From Caryophanales bacterium UBA4100 (lineage in GTDB: Bacteria > Bacillota > Bacilli > Paenibacillales > UBA4045): 39,810 nt of DNA. The position numbers and the translations under genes were made by a program. Positions 24,184-30,950 of this stretch are shown one piece after another. Numbering within the stretch: position 1 is the first letter of the stretch; each line of letters opens with the position of its first letter. The notes below the pieces were generated by a model that made no database searches, was not told where the DNA came from, and saw nothing but the letters and a program-made list of their open reading frames with translations. The stretch lies in the NCBI GenBank assembly GCA_002383285.1, contig DFXU01000112.1:1-39810 (forward strand). Reading direction: 5' to 3'.

Positions 24184-25032
24184 ATGATAGAATGTGAAGG
24201 ATTGGTCAAAATATATAAAACCGACGACATCGAGGTCGTCGCCTTGCAGGGGCTTAACTTTACTGTAGCTCAAGGTGAGATGATGGCGATCATTGGCAAT
24301 AGTGGGAGCGGTAAATCTACCTTGCTCAATATTCTCGGGGGACTAGACCGACCCTCTGCAGGTAATGTACGTGTTGGTCAATGGAACTTACTGAAGATCA
24401 CCGACGAGCAGCTTGTTGAATATAAGCGGAAGACGGTAGGCTTCATATGGCAGAGCAATGCACGAAACCTGCTCCCTTACTTATCTGCATTGGAGAATGT
24501 TGAGACACCTATGATGATGGATGGTAGGAGCGATCGCTCCTATGCCAAGGAGCTTCTCACTTGGGTAGGCTTGGAGCATCGAATGAACAATAAACTACAA
24601 CAATTGTCTGGGGGAGAACAGCAGCGAGTTGCGATTGCCATCTCACTAGCTAACCGGCCATCATTACTACTCGCTGATGAACCGACTGGTTCAGTGGATA
24701 GCCAGACATCCGACCAGATCATGGACACCTTTCGTAAGTTGAATCGTGAATTAGGTGTAACTATCGTTATAGTTACACATGATTTATCACTAGCGCAGCA
24801 AGTCGACCGAGTCATTGCCATTCGTGATGGTTTGACAAGTTCGGAAATGATCAAGCGTAATGCAGCTCTAGAATTCGCTCGCACAACTCACGAGGAATAT
24901 GCAGTAGTTGATCGCATAGGGAGACTCCAGATCCCCAAGCCCCATTTGGAAGCTTTGGGGATAATAGATAAAGCGACTCTGGAATGTGACGGTACACAAA
25001 TTATCATTAAAGCCCCTTCTTATGAAGTATAG
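24184..25032 (+). CDS. ABC ATPase with C-terminal AbrB/SpoVT-like domain
   Basis: A 282-residue protein. Residues 1-225 are a MacB-class ATPase: Walker A GNSGSGKST (38-46), LSGGEQQRVAIAIS, LLLADEPTGSVD and the VTHD H-loop. Residues 237-282 (EEYAVVDRIGRLQIPKPHLE, then ALGIIDKATLECDG and TQIIIKAP) look like a swapped-hairpin AbrB/SpoVT domain: the V-D-x-x-G-R-x-x-I-P-K pattern followed by L-x-L-G-I. I recall similar tails on some actinobacterial MacB-class ATPases, but not a demonstrated role. GAGGAGGAG lies 14 nt from the ATG, with AGG closer. It is the last gene of the operon, 29 nt after the permease. Confidence 0.9.
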   Translation: MIECEGLVKIYKTDDIEVVALQGLNFTVAQGEMMAIIGNSGSGKSTLLNILGGLDRPSAGNVRVGQWNLLKITDEQLVEYKRKTVGFIWQSNARNLLPYLSALENVETPMMMDGRSDRSYAKELLTWVGLEHRMNNKLQQLSGGEQQRVAIAISLANRPSLLLADEPTGSVDSQTSDQIMDTFRKLNRELGVTIVIVTHDLSLAQQVDRVIAIRDGLTSSEMIKRNAALEFARTTHEEYAVVDRIGRLQIPKPHLEALGIIDKATLECDGTQIIIKAPSYEV

Positions 25033-25136
25033 ATCTAACAAATCGTCACTGTTTACAACAATTCGCTCCTTTTTATCCCAGATGTAAGGGATTACAATGA
25101 GATCATCGAGTTATTGCAAGGAGGAATTCAAATTCA

Positions 25137-25655
25137 ATGTCGGCTAACATATATTCGAAACAACAATTCAAATCCATATATGAAGAAAGCTATGCCTCCT
25201 TACAAAGATACTTATTCCGACTGACAAGAAACCACGAGGAAGCTGCTGATTTACTACAGGAAACATTTCTACGTCTCTATGAGCAAGACACTTATCCAAC
25301 CTCATATAAAACTTGGTTGTATCGTACGGGATACCGTTTATTCGTCGACCAATGGCGAAGAAATAAACGAATTCAATGGGTCTCATATGAGAATTCACCT
25401 ATCTTCAGCAATGATATTACACCGGAACTATCTTACATTCATGATGAAACCAAATCTCAGCTAGAGAGAAATCTGAATCAATTAACAACCAAACAACGGT
25501 TAATCTTCATGCTCAAGCACAATGAGGGTGCCTCATACCAACAGATTGGTAATCAAATAGGTTGCCCCGAGAATACCGTCAAGTGCTTAGTAAGAAGAGC
25601 AAGAATCCGTCTATATCAAATGGCTGAAGGTAATACAAATAGGTTGTCCTGCTAG
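25137..25655 (+). CDS. orphan ECF-type RNA polymerase sigma factor
   Basis: A 172-residue sigma-70 family member. Region 2 has SLQRYLFRLTRNHEEAADLL and QETFLRLYE, then WLYRTGYRLFVDQWRRNKR; region 4 has LNQLTTKQRLIFMLKHNEG and SYQQIGNQIGCPENTVKCLV with the RRARIRLYQ end. No anti-sigma gene is next to it, unlike the pair at 27343-29003. It starts 104 nt after the ATPase gene; GGAGG lies 12 nt before the ATG. It may be the last gene of, or regulated with, the transporter operon, but no direct-repeat box was found before it. Confidence 0.9.
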   Translation: MSANIYSKQQFKSIYEESYASLQRYLFRLTRNHEEAADLLQETFLRLYEQDTYPTSYKTWLYRTGYRLFVDQWRRNKRIQWVSYENSPIFSNDITPELSYIHDETKSQLERNLNQLTTKQRLIFMLKHNEGASYQQIGNQIGCPENTVKCLVRRARIRLYQMAEGNTNRLSC

Positions 25656-25678
25656 TATTAATAATGACTGAACTGTTA

Positions 25679-25707
25679 TTGCAATTTACATAGTCGCATG
25701 GTAGAAT
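25679..25707 (+). promoter_or_regulatory. sigma-A promoter of rpsT
   Basis: TTGCAA (25679-25684), 17-nt spacer, TAGAAT (25702-25707), about 66 nt upstream of the rpsT ATG. Confidence 0.7.
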
Positions 25708-25773
25708 ATTTAGAGTTGTGAACAGGCACACCGTGACAGGTTGTCTTTCTAGGAAACACGGGAGGTGAATGCA

Positions 25774-26046
25774 ATGCCAAACATTAAATCAGCAATCAAG
25801 AGAGTAAAACAAAGTGAAAAGCGCCGTGCGCTTAACGCATCTCAAAAATCAGCCCTACGTACATCAATCAAAGCAGTTGAAACTGCTATTGCAAATAATG
25901 ATGGACAGAATGCTAGTACAGCTTTATTGCCAGCATTTAAGAAATTGGACAAAGCCGCAGGTAAGGGTCTAGTCCACAAGAATGCCGCTGCTCGTAAGAA
26001 GTCTCGTCTAGCTAAAGCCGTTAACAAGCTTACTAGTCAAGCGTAA
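25774..26046 (+). CDS. rpsT: 30S ribosomal protein S20
   Basis: A 90-residue basic helical protein, MPNIKSAIKRVKQSEKRRAL at the start and NAAARKKSRLAKAVNKL near the end, both S20 signatures; it binds the 5' domain of 16S rRNA. The frame extends to a GTG inside the ribosome site; GGAGG eight nt before ATG 25774-25776 sets the start. It is transcribed alone, convergent with holA, with its own promoter and terminator. In B. subtilis gpr follows immediately; here more than 10 kb intervenes. Confidence 0.98.
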   Translation: MPNIKSAIKRVKQSEKRRALNASQKSALRTSIKAVETAIANNDGQNASTALLPAFKKLDKAAGKGLVHKNAAARKKSRLAKAVNKLTSQA

Positions 26047-26063
26047 TAAGAGATATGAATGTA

Positions 26064-26101
26064 AGCTGCCCCGCAGACTAACTGCGGAGCAGCTTTTTTT
26101 T
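26064..26101 (+). terminator. rho-independent terminator of rpsT
   Basis: AGCTGCCCCGCAG, loop ACTAA, CTGCGGAGCAGCT, with one internal C-A mismatch, followed by eight T. It ends a few nt before the convergent holA stop. Confidence 0.95.
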
Positions 26102-26111
26102 CTCTACGTAA

Positions 26112-27131
26112 TTATCCCGCTAACTGCAGCATGAACATCTCAAGTGCGAGTACCTTGTCCATCTTACCTGTCTTCATCCGATAATCTACCTCAGCAAGTC
26201 GAGAAATTGTTAGCTTTAGTTTGTCCACTTCATATAGTCTAGCTTGCTCCCCAGCAAGCTTCACTCTATAGGGGTGAATTCCTAGCTGTGCAGCTATTTG
26301 CTGTTGGCTTAAACCTTGCTGAATAAGCTGTTTAACAAGTAACATATTCCGGAACTGACTTGCCATGAGCGATAATATCTTAACTGGCTCTTCCTTGTGC
26401 ATTAACAAATCATAGAGAATACTTAAAGCTCTATCAATATGCAGACGAACAAGCTCATCAATCATCATGAATACATTCTGTTCCGTGTTTCGGGCAACCA
26501 TATTCTTCACAATATCAGCGGTAATGACCCCATTCTCACCTACATAAAGAGATAGCTTCTGTAGCTCACCTGCCAGATTCTGAAGATTGGCTCCACAGCT
26601 TAAGATTAATGTTTGCATGCCAGCATCGTCTAAACTACAATGCAATTTCTCAGACTGACGACGAATCCAATAGGTAAGATCATCCCCGCTTAATAATGGA
26701 AAAGGAATAAGCGCCTTTTGTTCACCCAGTAGCTTGACTATTTTCTTCCGTTCATCTAACTTATCAGCCGCTATTGTAAATACGATTACGGAGAAGTCTG
26801 CAGGAGCTTGTAGATACTCCATTAGACGGTCAAGCCGATGTTCAATCTTAGAGTTATCCTTAGCAGCAGTAAAAAAGGTGGCATCCTTGGCAATAATCAG
26901 TTTACGTTGTCCCACAAAGGGAAGCGTCTCAGCGTCATCGATAGCTTCCTCTACATTCGTTTCTGACAGATCGAACCTGCTCATTGCAAATTCACGATCA
27001 TTCAATTCGATCCATTGGTCTGTTAGAAATTTAATGAATTCCTTCATTAAGAAGGATTCTGATCCATAACAAACATATATAGGCTGAACGTTTCCTTTAT
27101 TGATTTCTTTAGCAGCAGTACGATAATCCAC
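26112..27131 (-). CDS. holA: DNA polymerase III subunit delta
   Basis: A 339-residue clamp-loader subunit. The N-terminal AAA+-like fold contains VQPIYVCYGSESFLMKEFIK; the middle has the KLDERKKIVKLLGEQKALIP-type segment; the C-terminal domain has LAGELQKLSLYVGENGVITA and VDYRMKTGKMDKVLALEMFM, typical of HolA/YqeN. It opens the beta clamp at the replication fork. The frame begins at a GTG (27138-27140) lying inside AGGTG; the next GTG (27129-27131), eight nt downstream of GAGG, is a better start. It is convergent with rpsT, as in B. subtilis. Confidence 0.94.
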   Translation of the reverse strand: MDYRTAAKEINKGNVQPIYVCYGSESFLMKEFIKFLTDQWIELNDREFAMSRFDLSETNVEEAIDDAETLPFVGQRKLIIAKDATFFTAAKDNSKIEHRLDRLMEYLQAPADFSVIVFTIAADKLDERKKIVKLLGEQKALIPFPLLSGDDLTYWIRRQSEKLHCSLDDAGMQTLILSCGANLQNLAGELQKLSLYVGENGVITADIVKNMVARNTEQNVFMMIDELVRLHIDRALSILYDLLMHKEEPVKILSLMASQFRNMLLVKQLIQQGLSQQQIAAQLGIHPYRVKLAGEQARLYEVDKLKLTISRLAEVDYRMKTGKMDKVLALEMFMLQLAG

Positions 27132-27173
27132 AGCATACACCTCTATTATTGTCTGGTCATTACCTTATAGTAA

Positions 27174-27220
27174 AACAACAAAGGGACTACGTCAAAAATT
27201 GACATCGCCCCTTTGTTGTT
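27174..27220 (-). terminator. terminator of the sigma/anti-sigma operon
   Basis: AACAACAAAGGG (27174-27185) pairs with CCCTTTGTTGTT (27209-27220), a 12-bp stem with an inner GTCAA/TTGAC pair. Minus-strand RNA continues with only a short U-run (UUGUUGUUUUAC). It lies about 120 nt after the anti-sigma stop. Confidence 0.6.
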
Positions 27221-27236
27221 CGCACATCTATATCAA

Positions 27237-27298
27237 CACATGAAGAAAGGCCTAGGAATCCTCTTCATGTGGTCATCCGACGATTTAGACGTCGGTGA
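27237..27298. repeat. two further tandem hairpins
   Basis: CACATGAAGA (27237-27246) pairs with TCTTCATGTG (27262-27271). CCGACG (27277-27282) pairs with CGTCGG (27290-27295), flanked by TCA/TGA with a bulge. With 27174-27220 this makes three hairpins in 125 nt between the anti-sigma gene and holA. Confidence 0.65.
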
Positions 27299-27342
27299 CT
27301 GTTGTTAATATACTATACGCAGATGATTAGTCAGTTGTGCAT

Positions 27343-28458
27343 TTATTCCGCTTTTTTTATTGTTTCGGTTTGTGTATTAACATGAATCGTCATGTGTATC
27401 CTAGTTTCATTATCCAGAACTGCTTCGAAATGAAGCTGAGTGCTATCCGGAGACCATGTCAACTGCTCAAGTGAGCCTTCATATACAGCTGATTGATAAA
27501 CCTGATTACCACTCTGATCAACGATCAATATCTGTTGACTACCTTCAGCTACAGCCGTCACAGTACCTGTGAATTGTTCATCCGGAGAGACCACTGCTGG
27601 CAATAATGAGGTCATAGTTAACATCACTCGGTCTTCTGCAGGCTGATTAGTTTCTTCTGTTGCTAAATTTCTATCGGAGGTATTATCGGTTGTAGCTTTA
27701 GTATCAGGTGCTGTATCAGGTGCTGTATCAGGTGCAGATTCCTCCGCTGCTGCATCCTTATTTAACGCTCCAGCAGATCCTGTAATTCCATATCCAGTAG
27801 ATCTGCCTTTATCAACCCATGGTGTTGGAGATTCAACAGCATCCGTAGAATTCGATGTATTCATTTCCGTTTCAGGTGCCTTCGGGTCTGCAAAGAGTTG
27901 CGCTTCACTAATATCCTCTTTAGCTTCATTCTGCCCCGCTTCGTCAGATAAAGCTTGTTTAGAGACATCATCCTCTGATAAACTTGCCTCTCCCTCTACC
28001 ACTATCGTATCCATCATCATACTATCAGCTGCAGAATTCTCATTCGCGCTCTGAAAGGACATTTGAGGACCGAAATTTGTAAAGAAAAGAGTTAATATGA
28101 TACCCGCAGCGACAACACCGCCCAGAACTCTATAATTAACACGATCTCGTAAAGTCATTCTGCGTTCCACTGGAACGACACGACCCTGCTTGTCATTGAT
28201 AATTGCGGTTTCAGCTACGGGAGAATGCTCAGCTAACCCAGATAATTCTAGCTGGGGAAGTATTGAATCGACAATGCTTATTGGAGGAATTACCTTCGGA
28301 AGCTGTTCAAGCTCGCTGTCCAGCCGTTGAAGACGCTCGAATATTATTGCACTAGCTGGGGTTAGTCGTATGTGCTCCATCAATGATTCTAGCTCTTCCT
28401 CATTCAGGTCATCATCCAAGAATCTCTGCATGTATTCATTCACCTCTTGATTGGTCAT
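27343..28458 (-). CDS. membrane-anchored anti-sigma factor-like protein
   Basis: A 371-residue protein. The N-terminal helical domain (about residues 1-50) resembles a zf-HC2 anti-sigma domain, but the HxxxCxxC ligands read His29-x3-Thr33-x2-Ser36. A membrane segment is at about 111-128. A long Ser/Thr/Asp/Glu-rich outer region follows, with three APDT repeats (12-bp tandem repeat 27701-27736). A beta-rich C-terminal domain (about 285-371) contains LTWSPDSTQLHFEAVLD. It should hold the adjacent sigma factor at the membrane until a signal arrives. The ATG overlaps the sigma stop (ATGA). Whether release is by proteolysis cannot be told. Confidence 0.75.
   Translation of the reverse strand: MTNQEVNEYMQRFLDDDLNEEELESLMEHIRLTPASAIIFERLQRLDSELEQLPKVIPPISIVDSILPQLELSGLAEHSPVAETAIINDKQGRVVPVERRMTLRDRVNYRVLGGVVAAGIILTLFFTNFGPQMSFQSANENSAADSMMMDTIVVEGEASLSEDDVSKQALSDEAGQNEAKEDISEAQLFADPKAPETEMNTSNSTDAVESPTPWVDKGRSTGYGITGSAGALNKDAAAEESAPDTAPDTAPDTKATTDNTSDRNLATEETNQPAEDRVMLTMTSLLPAVVSPDEQFTGTVTAVAEGSQQILIVDQSGNQVYQSAVYEGSLEQLTWSPDSTQLHFEAVLDNETRIHMTIHVNTQTETIKKAE
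27701..27736 (+). repeat. 12-bp x3 tandem repeat inside the anti-sigma gene
   Basis: GTATCAGGTGCT three times, the last copy ending in A. In the coding (minus) frame it encodes APDT three times in the extracytoplasmic linker, so copy number could vary without a frameshift. Confidence 0.85.
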
Positions 28459-29003
28459 CCCCGTACACCACCTTTCTGATAATCTGGGAGTAATGTCTGT
28501 AGCTGTTGCCTCGCCCTGAACAGATAAGACTTCACCGTGTTCAATGGAAGATTCAAGGATTCCGCAATTTCGTTATACGAAAAGTCCTGTAGATATCGGA
28601 GTACAACTACCGCACGGTGATGATCGGGGAGCTTATTAATTGCATCTTGTATATCTTGTGCCACATATGTGGATAAGACTTCATCCTCAACATTATTGTC
28701 CGCTCCGAAGTCCATATTATGCTCGTCCATCGAAACTGTCGGTTTCGTACGCCGAAATTTATCGATACATACGTTCGTGACGATTCGTTGTACCCATGTT
28801 TTGAACTGTGCCTTCTGTTCGTAGGAATTAATTTTTGTATATATTCGCAGGAGAGCTTCCTGAGAGGCATCCATTGCATCCTGTTCATTGCCCAGAACAT
28901 AATAAGCTGTTCGGTAGACATGTGTTTCGATGCCCCGTAACAGATCCACTAAGGCGTCGCGATCGCCTGCTTGAGCAGCTCTGATTAGATCTTGCTCTAC
29001 CAC
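28455..29003 (-). CDS. ECF sigma factor (SigW-like)
   Basis: A 182-residue sigma-70 family protein. Region 2: HVYRTAYYVLGNEQDAMDAS and QEALLRIYTKINSYEQKAQF, then WVQRIVTNVCIDKFRR; region 4: LPDHHRAVVVLRYLQDFSYN and EIAESLNLPLNTVKSYLFRA. Length and motifs fit the SigW/SigV class that controls envelope-stress genes. The frame runs 30 codons further up, but GTG 29001-29003 with GGGGG six nt upstream and an ECF-type promoter inside the extension mark the true start. It is co-translated with the anti-sigma gene. Confidence 0.94.
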   Translation of the reverse strand: MVEQDLIRAAQAGDRDALVDLLRGIETHVYRTAYYVLGNEQDAMDASQEALLRIYTKINSYEQKAQFKTWVQRIVTNVCIDKFRRTKPTVSMDEHNMDFGADNNVEDEVLSTYVAQDIQDAINKLPDHHRAVVVLRYLQDFSYNEIAESLNLPLNTVKSYLFRARQQLQTLLPDYQKGGVRG

Positions 29004-29031
29004 TAGGATCCCCCTCTCTTGCACCCTCTTA

Positions 29032-29057
29032 GACGGTGCCGTTAGAATATTGGTTGC
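29032..29057 (-). promoter_or_regulatory. ECF-type autoregulatory promoter of the sigma gene
   Basis: Minus strand GCAACC (29052-29057) and CGTC (29032-29035), with 17 nt between AAC and CGT, which resembles the AAC/CGT promoters of SigW, SigM and SigX. Transcription would start about 20 nt before the GTG start codon. Confidence 0.5.
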
Positions 29058-29093
29058 AGTAACAATTAATATATTGAAGAAAATTTTATGCAA

Positions 29094-29354
29094 GTGAAAT
29101 ATGAACAGTGCGTCCTCAGATCTATCAATAGAAATATAACAAAAAAAGTGCTATCCGTACATGGTATTAAGGAGTAAAAAGCCTACAAGAGCAGCTCTAC
29201 TTGTTATTGTGAGATTATAAATAGCAACTCAGTGTAATTAATACCCGGAGTTTATAATATGATACAATCAGCACAAACGAACGCACGTTCTAAATAACAC
29301 GACTGACATTAAATTACTCAAAAAGTTAGTAGAGCAACATATCGATAACTAGGA
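29094..29354. other. non-coding stretch before the germination operon
   Basis: AT-rich sequence between divergent operons. TATAAT-like words occur around 29255-29275, but I find no -35 at proper spacing and no sigma-G promoter that convinces (CATGGTA near 29160 lacks its -35). The operon presumably has a forespore promoter here. Confidence 0.4.
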
Positions 29355-29379
29355 GTAATGAATTATCATAATTCATTAC
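29355..29379. promoter_or_regulatory. perfect 25-bp palindrome before the germination operon
   Basis: GTAATGAATTAT (29355-29366), one C, ATAATTCATTAC (29368-29379). It ends 14 nt before the first ATG and touches the ribosome site AAGGG (29382-29386). It could be a repressor site or an mRNA hairpin affecting translation. Confidence 0.7.
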
Positions 29380-29393
29380 AATAAGGGTACACT

Positions 29394-30935
29394 ATGACCA
29401 ATCTAGTTATGGAATTGGAGAATAAATTCATGTTTTTTAAGAATAGAAAAAGCAATAAGCAGCAATCGAAGAGTACAACACCACTCCCTGGCTATCAGGA
29501 GTATTTATCAAGAAAAATAGATATCGATGAAAACCATAAACTGCCTAAAGACTCAGAAACCCTTCACCGGTTCATCACAAAGATATTTCAGGACAGTGAT
29601 GATTTTCAAGTAAGAGATATGAAGCTTCCTTCGAAGCAGCAAGTTTACATATATTATATCAATCGTTTAATCGATGACAGCCTTCTCCATGATTGGATTA
29701 TTCATCCATTGAACAAACGAATTAAAGAAAACAATCTTACCTATGTTAAAGAATCACAAGAGGCTGTGCAGGCAAATCAAATTCATGAAATAACCAACTG
29801 GAAACAATTAATTCAGCGCTGCTTAACTGGTCATGTCATCTTCCATGTTGATGGTCTTGAAGCTGTAAGCGTCAAATTAGCTTCATTCGAAAAAAGAAAT
29901 ACGAGCGACCCAACAACTGAGCATCAGGTTTACGGACCAAAGATGGGCTTTATTGAGGATAGCCGTACCAACGTCTCAATCATGAGAAAGTTTATTGCGG
30001 ACCCCAGATTGAAGATGAAAGAATTTCATGTTGGAACCTTAAGCCATACTCATGTAGCGCTTCTATATTTAGAGGAATATGTGGACCCCGATCTTGTTCA
30101 GTTAGTTAGCGAGAGAATATATAAGGTAGCTGATGATAATGTTGTGAGTTCAGGACAGCTGGAGAAATATCTCTTCGACCATCCGATGTCCGTCTTTCCG
30201 CAGTCCATGAAAACGGAACGACCTGATAACGCCTCCTACTCACTAAGTCAAGGTAAGGTTATAGTCATTGTAGACAATTCCACCTTTGGCATCATCTTAC
30301 CTATCGCTCACTTTGATTTATTCTTAACTAGTGAGGATAATTTTCTGCAGGTCTGGCATAAAACCTTGCTGCGCATAGTCCGTATGACAAGTCTTATTAT
30401 CGCAACGATATTCCCAGCTCTCTATGTATCCCTAATAGCCTTTCATCCCGAACTCATACCCAGCACATTAGCCTTAACCATAGCGGAGGCGCGTAATAAT
30501 ATTCCCTTTACCGCTTCAGCTGAGGCTTTTATGATGGTTTTTGCACTAGATGTTCTTGTCGAATCAAGCATGCGACTACCCCAGGTAGTCGGACAAACTG
30601 TAGGCATTGTTGGTGGATTGGTGATAGGCCAAGCTGCGGTTGAGGCTGGGGTTGTAAGCAGCACAATGATAATTGTTGTTGCCTCAACGGCAATAGCATC
30701 TTTTACAACGCCATCGTGGGATCTCGTGTCTTCCGTTAGAGTATGTAGATATCTATTACTCATCCTTGCTTCCTCACTGGGATTATACGGACTATCCATC
30801 GGATTATTCTTAATATTCATCCATCTATGTCACCTTACATCACTATCCAAGCCCTATCTTTCACCCCTCACACCTTTAAACCCTAAAGAGCTTTTCCAAA
30901 TATTCATACAAAAGCCGCCACGAAATAACGGATAG
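29394..30935 (+). CDS. spore germination protein, GerA family (A subunit)
   Basis: A 513-residue protein. A hydrophilic N-terminal domain (about 1-320) includes DLKLP-like text (VRDMKLPSKQQVYIYYINRL), RCLTGHVIFHVDGLEAVSVK and the VYGPKMGFIEDSRTNVSIMR segment, where the family usually has the RGPREGFTE motif. About five membrane segments follow (330-480), with RLPQVVGQTVGIVGGLVIGQ AAVEAG, a GerA-family signature. It forms the A subunit of a germinant receptor in the spore inner membrane. ATG 29394 follows AAGGG by about 6 nt; ATG 29430, nine nt after GGAG, would give a start MFFKNRK closer to relatives. Confidence 0.95.
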   Translation: MTNLVMELENKFMFFKNRKSNKQQSKSTTPLPGYQEYLSRKIDIDENHKLPKDSETLHRFITKIFQDSDDFQVRDMKLPSKQQVYIYYINRLIDDSLLHDWIIHPLNKRIKENNLTYVKESQEAVQANQIHEITNWKQLIQRCLTGHVIFHVDGLEAVSVKLASFEKRNTSDPTTEHQVYGPKMGFIEDSRTNVSIMRKFIADPRLKMKEFHVGTLSHTHVALLYLEEYVDPDLVQLVSERIYKVADDNVVSSGQLEKYLFDHPMSVFPQSMKTERPDNASYSLSQGKVIVIVDNSTFGIILPIAHFDLFLTSEDNFLQVWHKTLLRIVRMTSLIIATIFPALYVSLIAFHPELIPSTLALTIAEARNNIPFTASAEAFMMVFALDVLVESSMRLPQVVGQTVGIVGGLVIGQAAVEAGVVSSTMIIVVASTAIASFTTPSWDLVSSVRVCRYLLLILASSLGLYGLSIGLFLIFIHLCHLTSLSKPYLSPLTPLNPKELFQIFIQKPPRNNG

Positions 30936-30950
30936 AAGTGAGGTCATCGC

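Noticed and set aside
29004..29093. 30-residue N-terminal extension of the ECF sigma factor
   Set aside because: The ECF promoter lies inside it, and GTG 29003 has a good ribosome site and gives the usual length.
29150..29170. CATGGTA as a sigma-G -10 for the germination operon
   Set aside because: No matching -35 at 17-18 nt, and it is over 220 nt from the first start codon.
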